This document shows, piece after piece, positions 34,325-46,391 of a stretch of DNA of 64,000 bases. This stretch comes from Cryptomeria japonica. Taxonomy: Eukaryota > Streptophyta > Pinopsida > Cupressales > Cupressaceae. Positions within the stretch are counted from its first letter, which is position 1. Each line of letters opens with the position of its first letter. A program made the translations under genes and the position numbers. The notes beneath the pieces are model-generated. The model searched no databases and was not told the DNA's origin. It saw nothing but the letters and a program-made list of their open reading frames with translations. Location: assembly GCF_030272615.1 (NCBI RefSeq), contig NC_081413.1, positions 187,266,669-187,330,668 of the forward strand, read 5' to 3'.

Positions 34325-36279
34325 CAGAGGCACGTGCTCCTTAGACAGACAATAGACATTATGTAGTTTGACATTTGGTAGTCAGCCTGCAGGCCATACT
34401 TAGGACAGATAGGCCAATTTTGTACTCCGATATTGATTTTGATATATGATATGATATGCATCAATATGATGGGATGCAATGTGTTATGACTTATGTGATT
34501 TTCCATGTATGGATGACTTATGCACTGTTTATGTACCATTGTGGAATATGTATGGATATATTTTTGTTTTGTTTTTGATGCATTTATAATATGGAATGGA
34601 TAAAATGCTTGATATGATGCTTAATGCAATGCAAATGTACTAACCAAATGGATGCAGGATGCAGCATATGTGTGCGGGGAAATCGGAGCACTAGACCGAA
34701 CTGACTAGCCGACCGGATGAAAGAAATGTTAGTAAGAAGAAAATGAAACAGAGGACAATTAGAAATGAAGAAAAACTTGCTTTCAGTAATGCACTTTGTA
34801 GGTGAGAACCTTTATTTTAATGTAGCAAAATGGATGCGTAGCATCATGGCATTGAAGGCCAGAGCTGAAATGCAACCCTTTTTGCAAAAGACAGACACAT
34901 CACAGACAAACAACAATCACAAAAAAAAGAAAGGGACCATGAACCATCCCGGTCACTCTAAATCACTCAGTGATATCATCGAGCAACATAGGAACATGAC
35001 CAAAGATAAATCAATAGAAAGATAAGATGCACAAATTCCAACAAATCAAACAAATCCCTTGATCTTCGTTGTCAAAAGTTGAACGTGCTGATAGGATGAT
35101 CATGCTGTCTGGTTTCAGGACATGTGGTACCCCGTCTAAGACAGGACACAGTTTGGTTTCGAGTATACCACACCCTGTATAAGACCCATGATAGTAGTAA
35201 CAAGGACAAATGATTTTGAGGTTGATTGATAGGACAATTTTGATCAGTTTGAATGTCTGGTTTGAATCAAAAAGTTCATCTGTTTACACATGATTTCATT
35301 AAAGCACAGTGTTGATTGCGAGTTTGTTGGATGTATGCTCAGTGATTTGTCTTATGCACAAAAGGGGTTATTTATTGCAAAATGCGTGTTTTTGGATTTT
35401 AATGTTTTGAAATTTTTTTTGTTTGTTCATTTTTTTCAGGACTTTATTTGATTTTTTTAAGAATTTATTCAGGACATTTTTTCAATTTTAGGGATTTTTT
35501 CAAGACATTATTTGATTTTTTTGGATTATTTCAGGACATTTTTCAATTTTTTATGATTTTTTTAAGGACATTTTTCAATTTTTTATGAGATTTTTTTTAG
35601 GACATTTTTCAATTTTTTTGGATTTTTTAAGGACATTTTTAAATTTTTATGATCTTTTTTCAGGACATTTTTCAATTTTTATGATCCAGTGATCGATCAT
35701 GATAAGGGAAACACACCCAATGCGCATCTGAAAGACATACATAGACTGGGACCAAAATATATGTACAAGAAACTGGGGTATGCAAGACAATGATGTTGAC
35801 CAATAACAGGCCTGGAAGAGAACATTAGGTCAAGACAAAGATAGACGTGAGAAACCGGCCGAGAAAAAGCATAGCTTAGAGGTCATGATAGATGACGGAG
35901 CAACGATCTCATTTTACACATGGCCCCTGTTTGCCAGGTTTTCACCAAGGTACTTGCCCCAAGCACTTGTTTGCCAGGTTTTCACTAGAGGGCGAATCAT
36001 TTTTCTTTGCTCTTTTTGCTCTTTTTCTTTTTTCTCTTTTTTCATTTTTTTGTATTTTTTCTCTTTTTGATTTTTTTTGTATTTTTTCAGGATCATATTT
36101 GAAGGAGTACTGATAGAAAATTATGCCCAATACTTGCGAAGTAGCAAGCTGTTTATAGGATTGGACAGAGGTTCACCTTCTGGGGTAGCAAGCTGATATG
36201 CCCCCGAGCCATATGCTGCAGTTACTATGAAAGGACCAACCCAATTAGGTTCAAATTTACCTTTGATGATGTCAGTAGA
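34325..36279. other. Spacer between PMD gene and integrase
   Basis: No protein is recognised. It holds a T-rich minisatellite (35430-35690) and a polypyrimidine run (about 35998-36090). It separates two convergent reading frames, so transcript ends would be expected here. Confidence 0.5.
35430..35690. repeat. T-rich minisatellite, unit about 30-36 bp
   Basis: About eight copies of a phrase like CAGGACATTTTTCAATTTTT followed by ATGATTTTTT, with varying T-run lengths. Confidence 0.8.
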
Positions 36280-37235
36280 CTATGCATTCTTAGGGTTTGC
36301 CTTTAAAACCAGGTCTCCCACTTCGAAGTGTCGCCCTTTGACCTTCTTATTATAAGAGCAACGGAGATGGTTTTGATATGCTTGCAAATGTGTCAGGGCT
36401 GTCTGACGTTTCTCATCTAACATCTCAAGCTGATGCAGTTGAGAGACTCTGTGTGTCTCGTCATCAATCGAATGTTGCAAAGAAACACGCAAGGAAGGAA
36501 TCTCCACTTCCAAGGGTAAAATAGCTTCCGCGCCATACACCAAGGAATAAGGTGTGGCGCTAGTAGGTGTGCGGATAGAAGTGCGGTAGGCCCATAGTGC
36601 TGGATTCAACTGTACATGCCAATCTCAACCAGCGTCATTGACAACCTTCTTCAAGATCTTGATAATGGTTTTATTTGATGCTTCGGCTTGACCATTTCCC
36701 TGTGGATAGTATGGACTGGAGAAATGGTGTTGGATATGAAACTTTTCACAGAGTTCTTTAACATCTTTATTCTTGAAAGGACGACCATTATCTGTGACTA
36801 TGGCAAGGGGAACCCCATACCGACATATGATATAATTCAGCAAGAATTTTGAAATTTGGACACACGTGATATAGGTCATGGGGATAGCCTCGATCCATTT
36901 TGTAAAATACTCTGTGGCTGTAATGATGAACTTGTGTCCATTTGCAGATGTCGGGTGAATCTTGCCAATAAGATCCAATCCCCATTGAGAAAAAGGCCAT
37001 GGAGATATGATAGAATGAAGCTCTTGGGCTGGTGCATGAATGTAGTTTCCATGAATCTGGCATTTGTAACACTTCTTAACAAAATCATGAACATCTTTTT
37101 CCAGAGTGGGCCAATAATACCCAGCACGAATCAACTTTTTGGCTAAGCTTAGACCATTGAAATGGCCCCCACATATACCATCGTGAACCTCATGTAAAGC
37201 CGTTTGTGCTTCGTCAGAATCCAAACACCTGAGGA
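36280..37235 (-). pseudogene. Tat integrase domain
   Basis: The HHCC zinc region shows HDGICGGH followed by CYKC, and the YYWP motif lies between. The catalytic triad is visible as Asp in WGLDLIG, Asp in VTDNG and Glu in GQAEASNK, with 35 residues between the last two. A stop lies at 36625 (after NDAG, where Arg is usual). The C-terminal part continues to 36280 with WAYRTSIRTPTSATPYSLVY, typical of Ty3 integrases. Active-site residues are intact. Confidence 0.88.
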
Positions 37236-37494
37236 GGGTATGGTCAAAGGAACGTTGGTAAAGGGTGTTGGCGATGATGACATATTTGGCTGTCTGTCGG
37301 ATAAAGGCTCGGCGTTGGTTAGCGGAAAGGTTGGGTGGTAAAATTTGGGATTTCAAATATTGATAGATGTCATTATACCATGGGGAGTTGGGACCAACAA
37401 GAATGCACATCACATCCACTGTCGGAATGTCAAAAGAAGGAACCAACAATTGTTCAACTAAAAATTCACATTTGTCCATATTGTTTGGCATATT

Positions 37495-37881
37495 TAACAT
37501 GGAGGCAATCGTAGCCATTGCATCTGCCGACTTATTTTGCATTCTTGGAACTTGACTGAAATGGATAGCCGTGAACTTGGTCTTGAAGAAATCTACCATA
37601 TGCTTATAGGGAATAAGCTTTTCATCTTTTGTTTCGTAGTCATCATTCACTTGTCGGATGACTAATTGAGAATCTCCATAAACTTGCAAATGCTTGATGT
37701 TCCAGTGGACTGCTACTCGGAGTCCTGTGACCAGTGCTTCATACTCTGCAATGTTATTGGTACAGTGGAAAGTTATCCTGTAGGACTTTGGAATAGCATC
37801 ACCTTGAGGGGTGACAAACAAGATGCCAGCTCCGGATCCAAACTTAGTATGGGACCCATCAAAGTATAACTTCCATTCATT
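37495..37881 (-). pseudogene. Archaeal-type RNase H (second RNase H) of the Tat element
   Basis: The segment WKLYFDGSHTKFGSGAGI, then NNIAEYEAL, YGDSQLVI and NKSADAMA carries the four acidic residues D, E, D, D of an RNase H fold. It lies between the normal Ty3 RNase H and the integrase. This duplicate RNase H is a hallmark of the Tat lineage. Confidence 0.85.
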
Positions 37882-38136
37882 AGAGGATGTGAGAGCAAAG
37901 ACTGATTCATCTGGAAACTCGGTCAACATGGGATGATCATTAGAAATAGGAGCCTCTGCAAGTTGATCTGCTATGACTTGTCCTTTTATGGCCTTTCGCT
38001 CCATATACTCAATGTCAAATTCATTGAGAATCATGACCCATTTTGCTAGGCGACTCGTCAAAGCTACTCGGCTAAGCAAATATTTAAAGGGATCAATTTT
38101 TGCAACCAACAATGTTTGGTGGCTTAGCATATAATG

Positions 38137-39174
38137 TCAGAGTTTCTGCGTTGCAAATACCACTGCTAAGCATGCCCTTTCAATAGTTGAATAATTTAGC
38201 TCATAGCCTACCAGTGTCCCGCTGATATAGTAAATGGCTCACTCTTTGCCGTTCTCATCTTGTTGGGCCAAGAGAACTCCTAATGCCATTTCAGTTGCAG
38301 AAATATACAATAAAAATGGCTTTCCTTCTATTGGAGGCATTAGAATAGGCACTGACAGCAAATATTCTTTAAGAGCTTGAAAGGCTGATTGACATTGCTT
38401 AGTCCATTTGAAAGCAACACCTTTATGCAATAGATGCTGGAATGGATGACATTTTTCAGCCAACTAAGCTATGAAGCGGCGAATTGACTGGAGCTTTCCT
38501 TGCAGACTTCTTAATTGCTGGAGGTTTGAAGGTGGAGGGATATCCATTATTGCTTTGACTTTGGTAGGGTCGACCTCAATGCCTCGATGAGAAACAATGT
38601 ATCCTAGTAATTTGCCAGCTATGACACCAAAGACACACTTCTTTGGATTGAGCCAGAGTTTGTAGGTCTCCATTCAGTCAAAGACCGGGCCCAGGATGGC
38701 TAGATGACTATCTCTTGTGATAGATTTACATAACAAGTCATCAACATAGTCCTCCATCAAAGTGTGCATGAAATCATGAAAAATTGTCGTCATTGCTCTT
38801 TGATATGTTGCGCCTGCATTTTTAAGACCGAAGGGCATCACATTCCAACAGTAGGTACCCCAAGCACAGGTGAATGTTGTCTTATGCTGATCTTCAGGAG
38901 CAATGCGAATTTGGTTATAGCCAGAGAAACCATCCATCAATGAAAGCATCTCATATCCAGCCGTCATGTCCACTATGATATCTATGTTTGGCAATGGAAA
39001 ATCATCTTTAGGGCATGCTTTATTGAGATCCCTAAAATTTGTGCAGATTTTGATGCCCCCAGTTACTTTGCTAACTGGTACTAAATTTGAAATCCAATCT
39101 GCATAATCAATGGGTCTGATGAAGCCCACATCTAGTAATTTTTTTAGTTCCACTTTGACCAAAAGAGCCACCTA
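38137..39174 (-). pseudogene. Tat reverse transcriptase and Ty3 RNase H
   Basis: RT motifs are FRDLNKACPKDDFPLP, LMDGFSGYNQI (first catalytic Asp), MPFGLKNAGATYQR and YVDDLL (catalytic Asp pair). The connection and RNase H follow (KPFLLYISATEMALGVLLAQ). Stops sit at 38674 (VFD*METY), 38464 (IA*LAEK), 38239 and 38137. The active-site residues themselves are kept. Confidence 0.88.
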
Positions 39175-39333
39175 AGGATGCATCTTTTGAAGTTTCTGTT
39201 TGACAGGATTGGCATCAACTTTTAGTGGCAAATGATGAAGAACCAATTCTGGATCGAGGCCAGGCATATCTGCATAGGACCATGCAAAGCTGATCTTCTT
39301 GTCAAGAAAGAAATTGACAAAATCTATTTTTTC

Positions 39334-40125
39334 CTATTGTGAGAGAGAACCAGCAAAATGAATGACCTTAGGGTTGTCAGGTGTACCCAAATTGATTTCC
39401 TCGATCATTTCCACTAGCAATGTTGATTTGTCCTGACTTGATAGGGGTATGTCCACTCTTCCACCTTTGGGCGCCTCAGAGAGGTTTTCACCTGTAGGTA
39501 CGTCTTTTATTTTGACTTTTGTATGATCAGAGAGTGCCTTACGGTTTTCACCCAAAGATCTATTCTTTTGATTTTTTATTGTTTCTTTTCTTTTTTCATT
39601 TTGATGACTGGAAGAGGGAGTTAAATCCCCAAAATATGATGTGGAATCTAGGTCAATAGCAAATCCTTCCTTATGATCACCTTGTGGTATGCCTTCCCGC
39701 AGTCCAAGGAATTCTGCAATTGCTTCGTCATTTTGAAAACAATCCAATGTGAGCGGTTCTTGTTGATCATGTTGGATAAGCTGGGGATAGATGAGGGGCA
39801 TGTCATCATCGATTGTAAGGAGAGAGAGGGCTGATATGGTAAAAATATGAATATTAGTGGTATCACTATCCGAACTGCTTGTATCGGATTCGGAGCTTGG
39901 ATCCCAAAATGTCTCTATCCAAGCATGAGGACATGTTTTAGGAAGCAGAGTTATTTCGTGTTTGTCTTCCATAGGCAAATTATCAGGGTCAATGAAAATA
40001 TTGTCGAGGGCATAGGAGCTAGAAGAAAAAGAACTCCATTTCCATTCATTGGAATCAGTTTCAGGCCAGGTATCCTCAGGTGTTATGTCATCATCAGAAT
40101 CACGCCCTTTTCGACACGTGGGCAC
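39334..40125 (-). pseudogene. Acidic, Ser-rich linker of the Tat polyprotein
   Basis: A low-complexity stretch of about 260 codons rich in Asp, Glu and Ser (PSSESDTSSSDSDTT) lies between the G-patch-like part and RT. It has no catalytic motif. Such linkers are seen in Tat polyproteins, and their role is not known to me. Confidence 0.6.
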
Positions 40126-40149
40126 TTTGGTAGATGTGGATCCAATTCA

Positions 40150-40290
40150 CAATGGTACAAAACCTAACCCTAAAGTTGGAGGTCGTCTCTTGGGTATGAC
40201 AGGTTCTAGCCTTCCATTGTTGTTCAAGCCTAAGCCACTGCAGCCATCATATCCTTTCTTTTGCAGCATAGTAAATCCTTTGCCATATCG
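40150..40290 (-). pseudogene. G-patch-like domain in the Tat polyprotein
   Basis: The segment KGFTMLQKKGYDGCSGLGLN followed by NNGRLEPVIP fits the G-patch pattern: aromatic start, Gly-hydrophobic-x-x-Gly, GLG, G, then PI/PV. G-patches bind RNA or activate helicases, and in betaretroviruses one sits next to the protease. Here too it lies directly downstream of the protease and ahead of RT. Confidence 0.75.
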
Positions 40291-40623
40291 TTCCACTAGC
40301 AATTTGACAGGTGGGGTCTCAGTTGGATCTTTATAAAGCCAATCTATGACATCATCATCTACAGTTTCCTTGTCAAGTTCTCCCCATCTTGTAAATGTAG
40401 TAGGAGGCTGATATTGAATAATGACCTTCGGTTCCTTTTGCAATAAATGCAGTTTGCCATATGATTTTGGAGATATTGGCAAATTCCCGATGAGGAATGT
40501 TTGATCCATTGAATATTCTCCACATCCTTGGTCTTGTATCTTCAATTTTCCCTTGACAACATCTAACAATTGATTAGGATCCACATAGCTATGTGATTTG
40601 GCCTCTCTATTGACTGGGACTTG

Positions 40624-41712
40624 CTACTGAGGGGTATCCTTTAGAGTAGCACAAAATTGGAATGGATTAGGATCTCCCAGAATTGTTATCTCAGTTCCAT
40701 TGTAAGGATATTTTAAACATTGATGATAGGTGGATGGAACTGCTTTCATTGCATGGATCCATGGATTGCCAAGGATCATATTATAAGGGAGATCAAGGTC
40801 GAGGACTTCCAGGAAAGTGTTTTCTGTCACTGGACCAACTCTGATAGGCAATGTAATTATCCCTTTGGATGGGCGCTCAGCATCATCATAGGATTTAATT
40901 GTTATTCTTTTAGAAGCACCAATGTCATTTTCTGTATATCCAAGGCCAATGACCACTCTCAAGGTACAAATATTAAGACCTGCTCCGCCATCTATCAAGA
41001 CTCGTCGGATTTTGCAGTTATGAACAAAGACTTCAAGGTGTAAAGGATCATTGTGGGGGATCTTATCAGGTGAGATATCATTGTCAGAAAATGTGACATT
41101 TTGGGAAATAGCTAAATGTCCAATCCGGGCTTGAAACTGGTCAACATCAATATCTGTCAGGACAATGGACCCAATTAAAGCTTTATTCAGGACTACACGA
41201 TGCATGGGGGACATTTTTAATAGCTCAAGGATTGATATTTGGGCAGGTGTCTTTCCTAGATGATCCAAAAGATTATACTGGCTTGCAGGAGTTGGTTTGG
41301 GAGGAGCTGCAGGAGCTCCTTTCAGGACTATCTTGGATCGACGAGTGGTGACTGCACAAGAAGGATCTTGTCCCTTTATTCTCAGGGTAGAAACATACTC
41401 ATTTGATGCGCGAAAACAATTAATGACATTATTATAACCAGAACTTGCATAATTTGCTGTTTGGGTAGAGTTGGAAGAAGACGCTTTACCCTTGTCATGA
41501 TCAAGCAAAGGAGTTTTGAAAATAGTATGATCAGTGTTAGAGGTCGGATGGGGTGGATCTACCTCAATTACTCCTTTCTCTAATAAATCTTGAATTATAT
41601 GTTTCAATTGGAAACGTGATGCAGTTTTGTGTCCTTTGGACCGATGATACTCACAGTACACATTATCATTCCACCAATGCAGTTTTACCGCTGGTTCTGC
41701 CTTGATTTCTTA
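40624..41712 (-). pseudogene. Tat protease with upstream degenerate zinc motif
   Basis: It starts with a gag zinc motif CEYHRSKGHKTASRF in which the last Cys has become Arg. The aspartic protease follows, with VLIDGGAGLNICTL near 41000 and MILGNPWIHAM near 40760. The DGGA form in place of DTG/DSG is typical of Tat-type proteases. Confidence 0.85.
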
Positions 41713-44328
41713 TAGCTTAATAAATTTTGCTTGTATCAATTGTCTCATTACTAATTCAATAGGCTCTCCCAATGGCATAAATTGTCGAGGAGGCCCATCC
41801 CACGATCGGAAGGGTTTGCGCTGCTGGGTTTGTTGTTGGCCTTGTTGTTGATTATATTGTTGAGTATGCTGTTGTTGAGCATGTTGTTGGTATTGCGGCT
41901 GTTGAGTAACATTGCTCACTGGTGCTTGATTTTGTTCCATAGTCGACATATTAGGAACACTCAATTTCTTGATTGTGAATGGGGGTTGATTTGCATTCAC
42001 CGCTCTTGTATCAACAACTCCATCATTAGTGACATTCTTGTTCTTATACCAAAATCTGTTTCTATCCCCCGAATAATTGGTGTTGTCATTGTCTTTATTG
42101 AGCTTGATAATTCCTTTAGCTACAAGAGCCATTTCAATGCTCATTCCTTTCTTAATGAGTTTCTCTATAGTACTGGGACTTTTCAATTTTAGCTCATACA
42201 TCATTTTTGAGAGCAAATTCTGGATAAACAGATTCACTTGTTGTTCTTCGGGTATATCAAGGGAAGAACGACTATACAAGCTTCGCCATCATTGCAAGAA
42301 AGTCACTAATGATTCACCTTGCTTTTGCTTGGTGTTGCATAAATCTGACATGGTCACGTCACTGTCGATGTTGAACGCAAAATGAGATAAAAACTTTTGA
42401 GCCAATTCAGACCAAGTCTTTATATTTCCTGGTAGATGTGAATACCAATCCATAGCTGGTCCCGTGAGACTTCGTGCAAATAAGCGCATTAGATACATCT
42501 CTTCATAGCTTACCTCAGTACATGCCGCAAAAAATGCTCGAATGTGATCTTTTGGATTGCCATTCCCTTTATATTTCTCAAAATTAGGTGCCTCAAAATG
42601 CTTAGGGAATGGAGGCATGTATACACTCTTGTCAAAAGGATTAGGACATAAATCTTGATCTGTATACAACTTCTTTGTTCCTTTAGTTTCTAATGCATCA
42701 ACTTTTCGTTGCAACTTCTCAAGTTGGTGCGCAATTGTATCAGAATTTAGAGGTCCATCATTAATCACAGTTGGTATCCTTTGTCGATATATCACATTTC
42801 CAATCGGTTGTTGATACTTTGAAATGGCCGGTTTTGGTGTTTCCGGCATATAAAGTTCTTGGTACATCGCTTGTTGCTGCAGTTGTGCTATGCCTTGATA
42901 TTGACCTTGTTGTGCTTCTTGGAGCCTAGTTTGATATTGCAATTGAGTAGGTTGTTGATATTGCACAGGCACCAATTGCGGTTGTAAAGTAGGATAGCTT
43001 GTTTGCCTTGGCACATATTGTAGCACATGTTGGTGTTGAGGCTGACAGAATGGAATTTGTTGACTTTGTGCCAATTGTTGTCGTGGTGTATATCCCATCA
43101 TTTGTAAAAAAAATTGTTTAGGTGCTTTTCGTTGCTTCTCCTTAGGATGGGGTATAGAACTTGCATTAACTTGCTGTGTTGTTTGTCCAATCCATTGTGA
43201 TGGTTGCAAGTTTGCATTAACTTATAATGATGCCGAAGGCGTTGCAATTTGTCGTCGAATGCGAAATTGTTGTTGTTGCATATTACTTGTTTGCACATTC
43301 GATTGTACCTTTTGTATATTACTCAATTGTTGCAACAATTGTTGTTGGTGCAAACCACTATCTGTAGCTCTTTGTGTCGCCATTATCGAAGGATTTGTCG
43401 CAATAGTGTTTGGCAAAGATATTGAACTTAACGGGACATAAGAACTTTGTTGCATCGTGGAGTTATTTTGGACATTGGTGACATTAGGCATTCCAGTTGT
43501 GAAGCTTTCCTGCATCTTAGATTTTGAGCCAACTTTATGCATGTAAGGAACCACTTCTTGTTGAGGGACAGCTGTGAATATTTGCGTGTTCGTCATTTGA
43601 TCTTGTGTTACAGGTGTTGTGTTGAATAGTGGATTATTTATTGTCTCAAATGGTGACTTTTGAGGAATAGTCACTGTCAATGCCTTTGAAGCACGTTTGC
43701 TCATCAAGGTAGGTTGACTTGCTTGTTGCGCATTTTCTTCATTTGGATGTGGGGAAAAACTTAACAACTCACCACCTTGTTGTTCTTGCACATTGATTTG
43801 GTCACTTGAAGAGGTCACATTACTCATCATGTTAAGATACTTTTGTGGAAACATCTTAAAGACTTTGTTCAAGAACTTATCCATCTTTTTTGTTATCTTT
43901 GGATCTTGAAGGAACATGTCAACATCATCAGAAGTATTAGAATCGGATGAAGAATCTAGTTGGATATTTGGATTCATTTCTTGGTGAAAGCCTTGATCTG
44001 AACCAAATCCTTGTCAGAGAGTTTGTTCTTCATATAATGTTTGAGTTTGAATGTCATGTTGCAGGTGTGGTTGATTCAAATTGAAAGGCGCACTTCCTCT
44101 TGGAGTTGGTGGAACACTCCCATGTCCTAGTTTCATAGGTACAAACACTGGTTCATATAATGGAGGTGGTCCAAGTTGAACCGTTCCATATGGTGGTAGA
44201 GATGTGTTTGATGAACCTTCAATTTGTATTGTTTGACTAGTTTGAAACTGCGAATTTGCTGTGTTGTCCATGGGTTGATATATTGGTTCACCCATCTTTT
44301 TAGATTTTGATCTTGTCTCAATAGGCAT
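41710..44328 (-). pseudogene. Tat gag with long Gln-rich N-terminal extension
   Basis: The first 560 codons or so, from MPIETRSKSKKMGEP, are low complexity with many Gln, Asn and Tyr residues (PQLVPVQYQQPTQLQYQ). The canonical gag core begins near 42640 with PPFPKHFEAPNFEKYKG and includes MRLFARSLTGPAMDWYSHL. A second Gln block lies near 41850. The composition is prion-like, so phase separation in particle assembly is possible but inferred. Confidence 0.82.
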
Positions 44329-46367
44329 GTCACTTGTGCAAATGCAATGTTTTTGGAATTTTCAAAGATAATGTATGATATGCAACTAAGTGCAAACTTG
44401 AATAGATGAAAATGCAATCTATGTTTTTGGTTGTTTTTGAAGATTTTGACAAACTTTTTGAATGCAAATCTAAGAGAGGGACCCTTAGGAAATTGGAATG
44501 ATATCTAGACCTTAAAGGACAAAAGGACCAAGTGACAAAAGGACAAAATGAAAATGTCTCCCCTATATGCTTGGATACTAAGCTAGGTTTGACCAAATGA
44601 TATTGATGACAAAAAGACAAAAGGTTTGACAAGGTCTAGACTTCCTAACAATGACTTAGGGTTTTATCAAAGATTTGGAATTACTCAAGTATGACAAAAC
44701 CTAGTTTTGGAACTACATACAAAGGGACAATTACTATGCAAATAACCCTAATATGATATGATAATGACCTGAACTTAATGAAGAAACCTAGGATATGCAA
44801 ATATGAATGTATGACAATGATATGACTTTAATGCAATAGAACACATGCAAATGGATGACCCTTATTGATATGCAAAGGAGTATGACTTAGGTGGAACCTA
44901 ACCTTGGTACTTGACAAATGACCTTTGCAAAATGCAACCTAGGATGAACCTAAATCTAAGTGACATGAATGTTGAGATAAGATTTTGAACAATGTTTGCT
45001 AACCATGTTTGAAGATGAGTTTTGAACCTTGTTGAACTTTTGTTGGATGGATGTCTTTTGTGTTTAATCTTATGTTGGATCAATTTAGCCTTGTTTTTGA
45101 AATGGGATGCAATTCAACTTTTGACAAGAAAAGAATACAAGATATTGCAACTTAGACTCAAGACAATCATGCTCATTTCCACATTTCTTATGGTAGGCAA
45201 GGACATTAGGTACTTGAGAGGTAGACTCATTATGGGATTCAAGGAGAATACATAGATGCTTGACCCCACGGGCTCCCCTCCACAGCACTCACTTCTCAGG
45301 GCAGCCAAGCATTAGTCCCCATGGAAATCTCCCCATGGCGAACTTAGTATCTCTTCCAAGTATCCAAATTTGTCCTTCTCAAGCAACTAGAAGGGTTTTT
45401 GGCCTCTAAAAACAAGGTGTGTAGTAAGGATTTCTATTAAGTGTTACTCCTTGATGTCACGCAAGCGTGATTGAGACATTAAGCCCATCAAGATACCAAA
45501 CAAATGTAGTCACGCAAGCACGATTTAGAACAAGAGGCCCTACTTAGATGTTGATATGAGAAAGAGTTCAAGGGTCATCACTTCCCAAGTAACTGCAATT
45601 CCCACGTAACACTTCCTTCAAAGATTTCGCTCATCAGGTATTTTTTTATTGTGAGTTAGAATGCCAAGGAATTCTAGCCGTACTCACTTTGGGTCGTTCC
45701 CTTCTCATGATTATCACTTGCTTGCAAAAGCAAAGTGGTCGGGAAGGCAGGCCCTCTAAAGGAGACACACAATCAAAGACACGAGCATGGTATCGAAGAT
45801 CTGGATTTCTGATCACCCTAAAAGGATGAGAGCATACTCTCCTACTCCAATGTCACACTCAAAAATCAAAGCAAAACCATGTTCATTCCAACCTATTAGA
45901 AATCACTAGGTGCCTAAAACATTAATAACAAACACCAAGTTTAGTTGTTTCTCCAAGGCAACCTGCAAAACCCAAGTTAGAAGTTTGATTTGTTGTCTTT
46001 GACTATCGATTCTGCATAACACATGTTAGTAGTTTGATTTGTTGTCTTTGCCATGCATATGCCAAGATTCTGCATAGATAATCAGTACCAAAATCCAAAA
46101 CACAGAAAATAGAATGCAAAAACTAAACAAATTTCAAGTAAAATGCTACATTTTTACCTCTATTTTGGACTTTACACAGGTGCAGAACTCAGGACACAGG
46201 CGCAAAATGCAGGACACAGGCATAGAATGTCTTCAACATAGGCACAAGTTGCTTCACACAGGCGCAGAAGTTTCCAGAAAACCCTGCACGACCCTGTTTT
46301 TGGGTTTTTGGCCTGCAAATCAACTTGAAAGCACTCAAAAACACCATAAAGAGGTTAGATGGTTAGT
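44329..46367 (-). other. 5' leader of the Tat element
   Basis: About 2 kb between PBS and gag, with no long ORF. It holds five ACACAGGCGCA-like words at 46175-46272 and many GACAAA phrases near 44500-44620. Long leaders are usual in large Tat elements. Packaging or splicing signals may lie here but none is identifiable. Confidence 0.6.
46175..46272. repeat. ACACAGGCGCA word array in the Tat leader
   Basis: Five copies or near copies (about 46176, 46195, 46214, 46236 and 46256), spaced 18-22 bp. The same word occurs in the 3' non-coding region at 32272-32325. Confidence 0.75.
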
Positions 46368-46386
46368 GTTCACGTCGGGTTCACCA
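46368..46386 (-). promoter_or_regulatory. Primer-binding site of the Tat element
   Basis: The minus strand reads TGGTGAACCCGACGTGAAC, five bases after the LTR end. It begins with TGG as a tRNA 3' CCA requires. I do not assign the tRNA. The same site, with one change, follows the LTR at 62103-63338. Confidence 0.8.
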
Positions 46387-46391
46387 ATTAA

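Larger units (their letters stand above)
36280..44328 (-). pseudogene. Tat gag-pol polyprotein, one 2683-codon frame broken only by stops
   Basis: All open segments from 44328 down to 36280 share one frame. About a dozen stops interrupt it, for example at 44014, 43222, 42289, 41710, 40624, 40147, 39334, 39172, 38674, 38464, 38239, 38137 and 36625. Several fall where the family has Arg (CGA to TGA) or Gln (CAA/CAG to TAA/TAG). I see no frameshift in 8 kb. Gag and pol share a frame, so the intact ancestor would have made one polyprotein. Separate entries give the domains. Confidence 0.88.

Noticed and set aside
17488-44328. U-to-C RNA editing that would repair the stops
   Set aside because: Such editing is known from organelles of some land plants, not from nuclear retrotransposons, and nothing in the sequence supports it.
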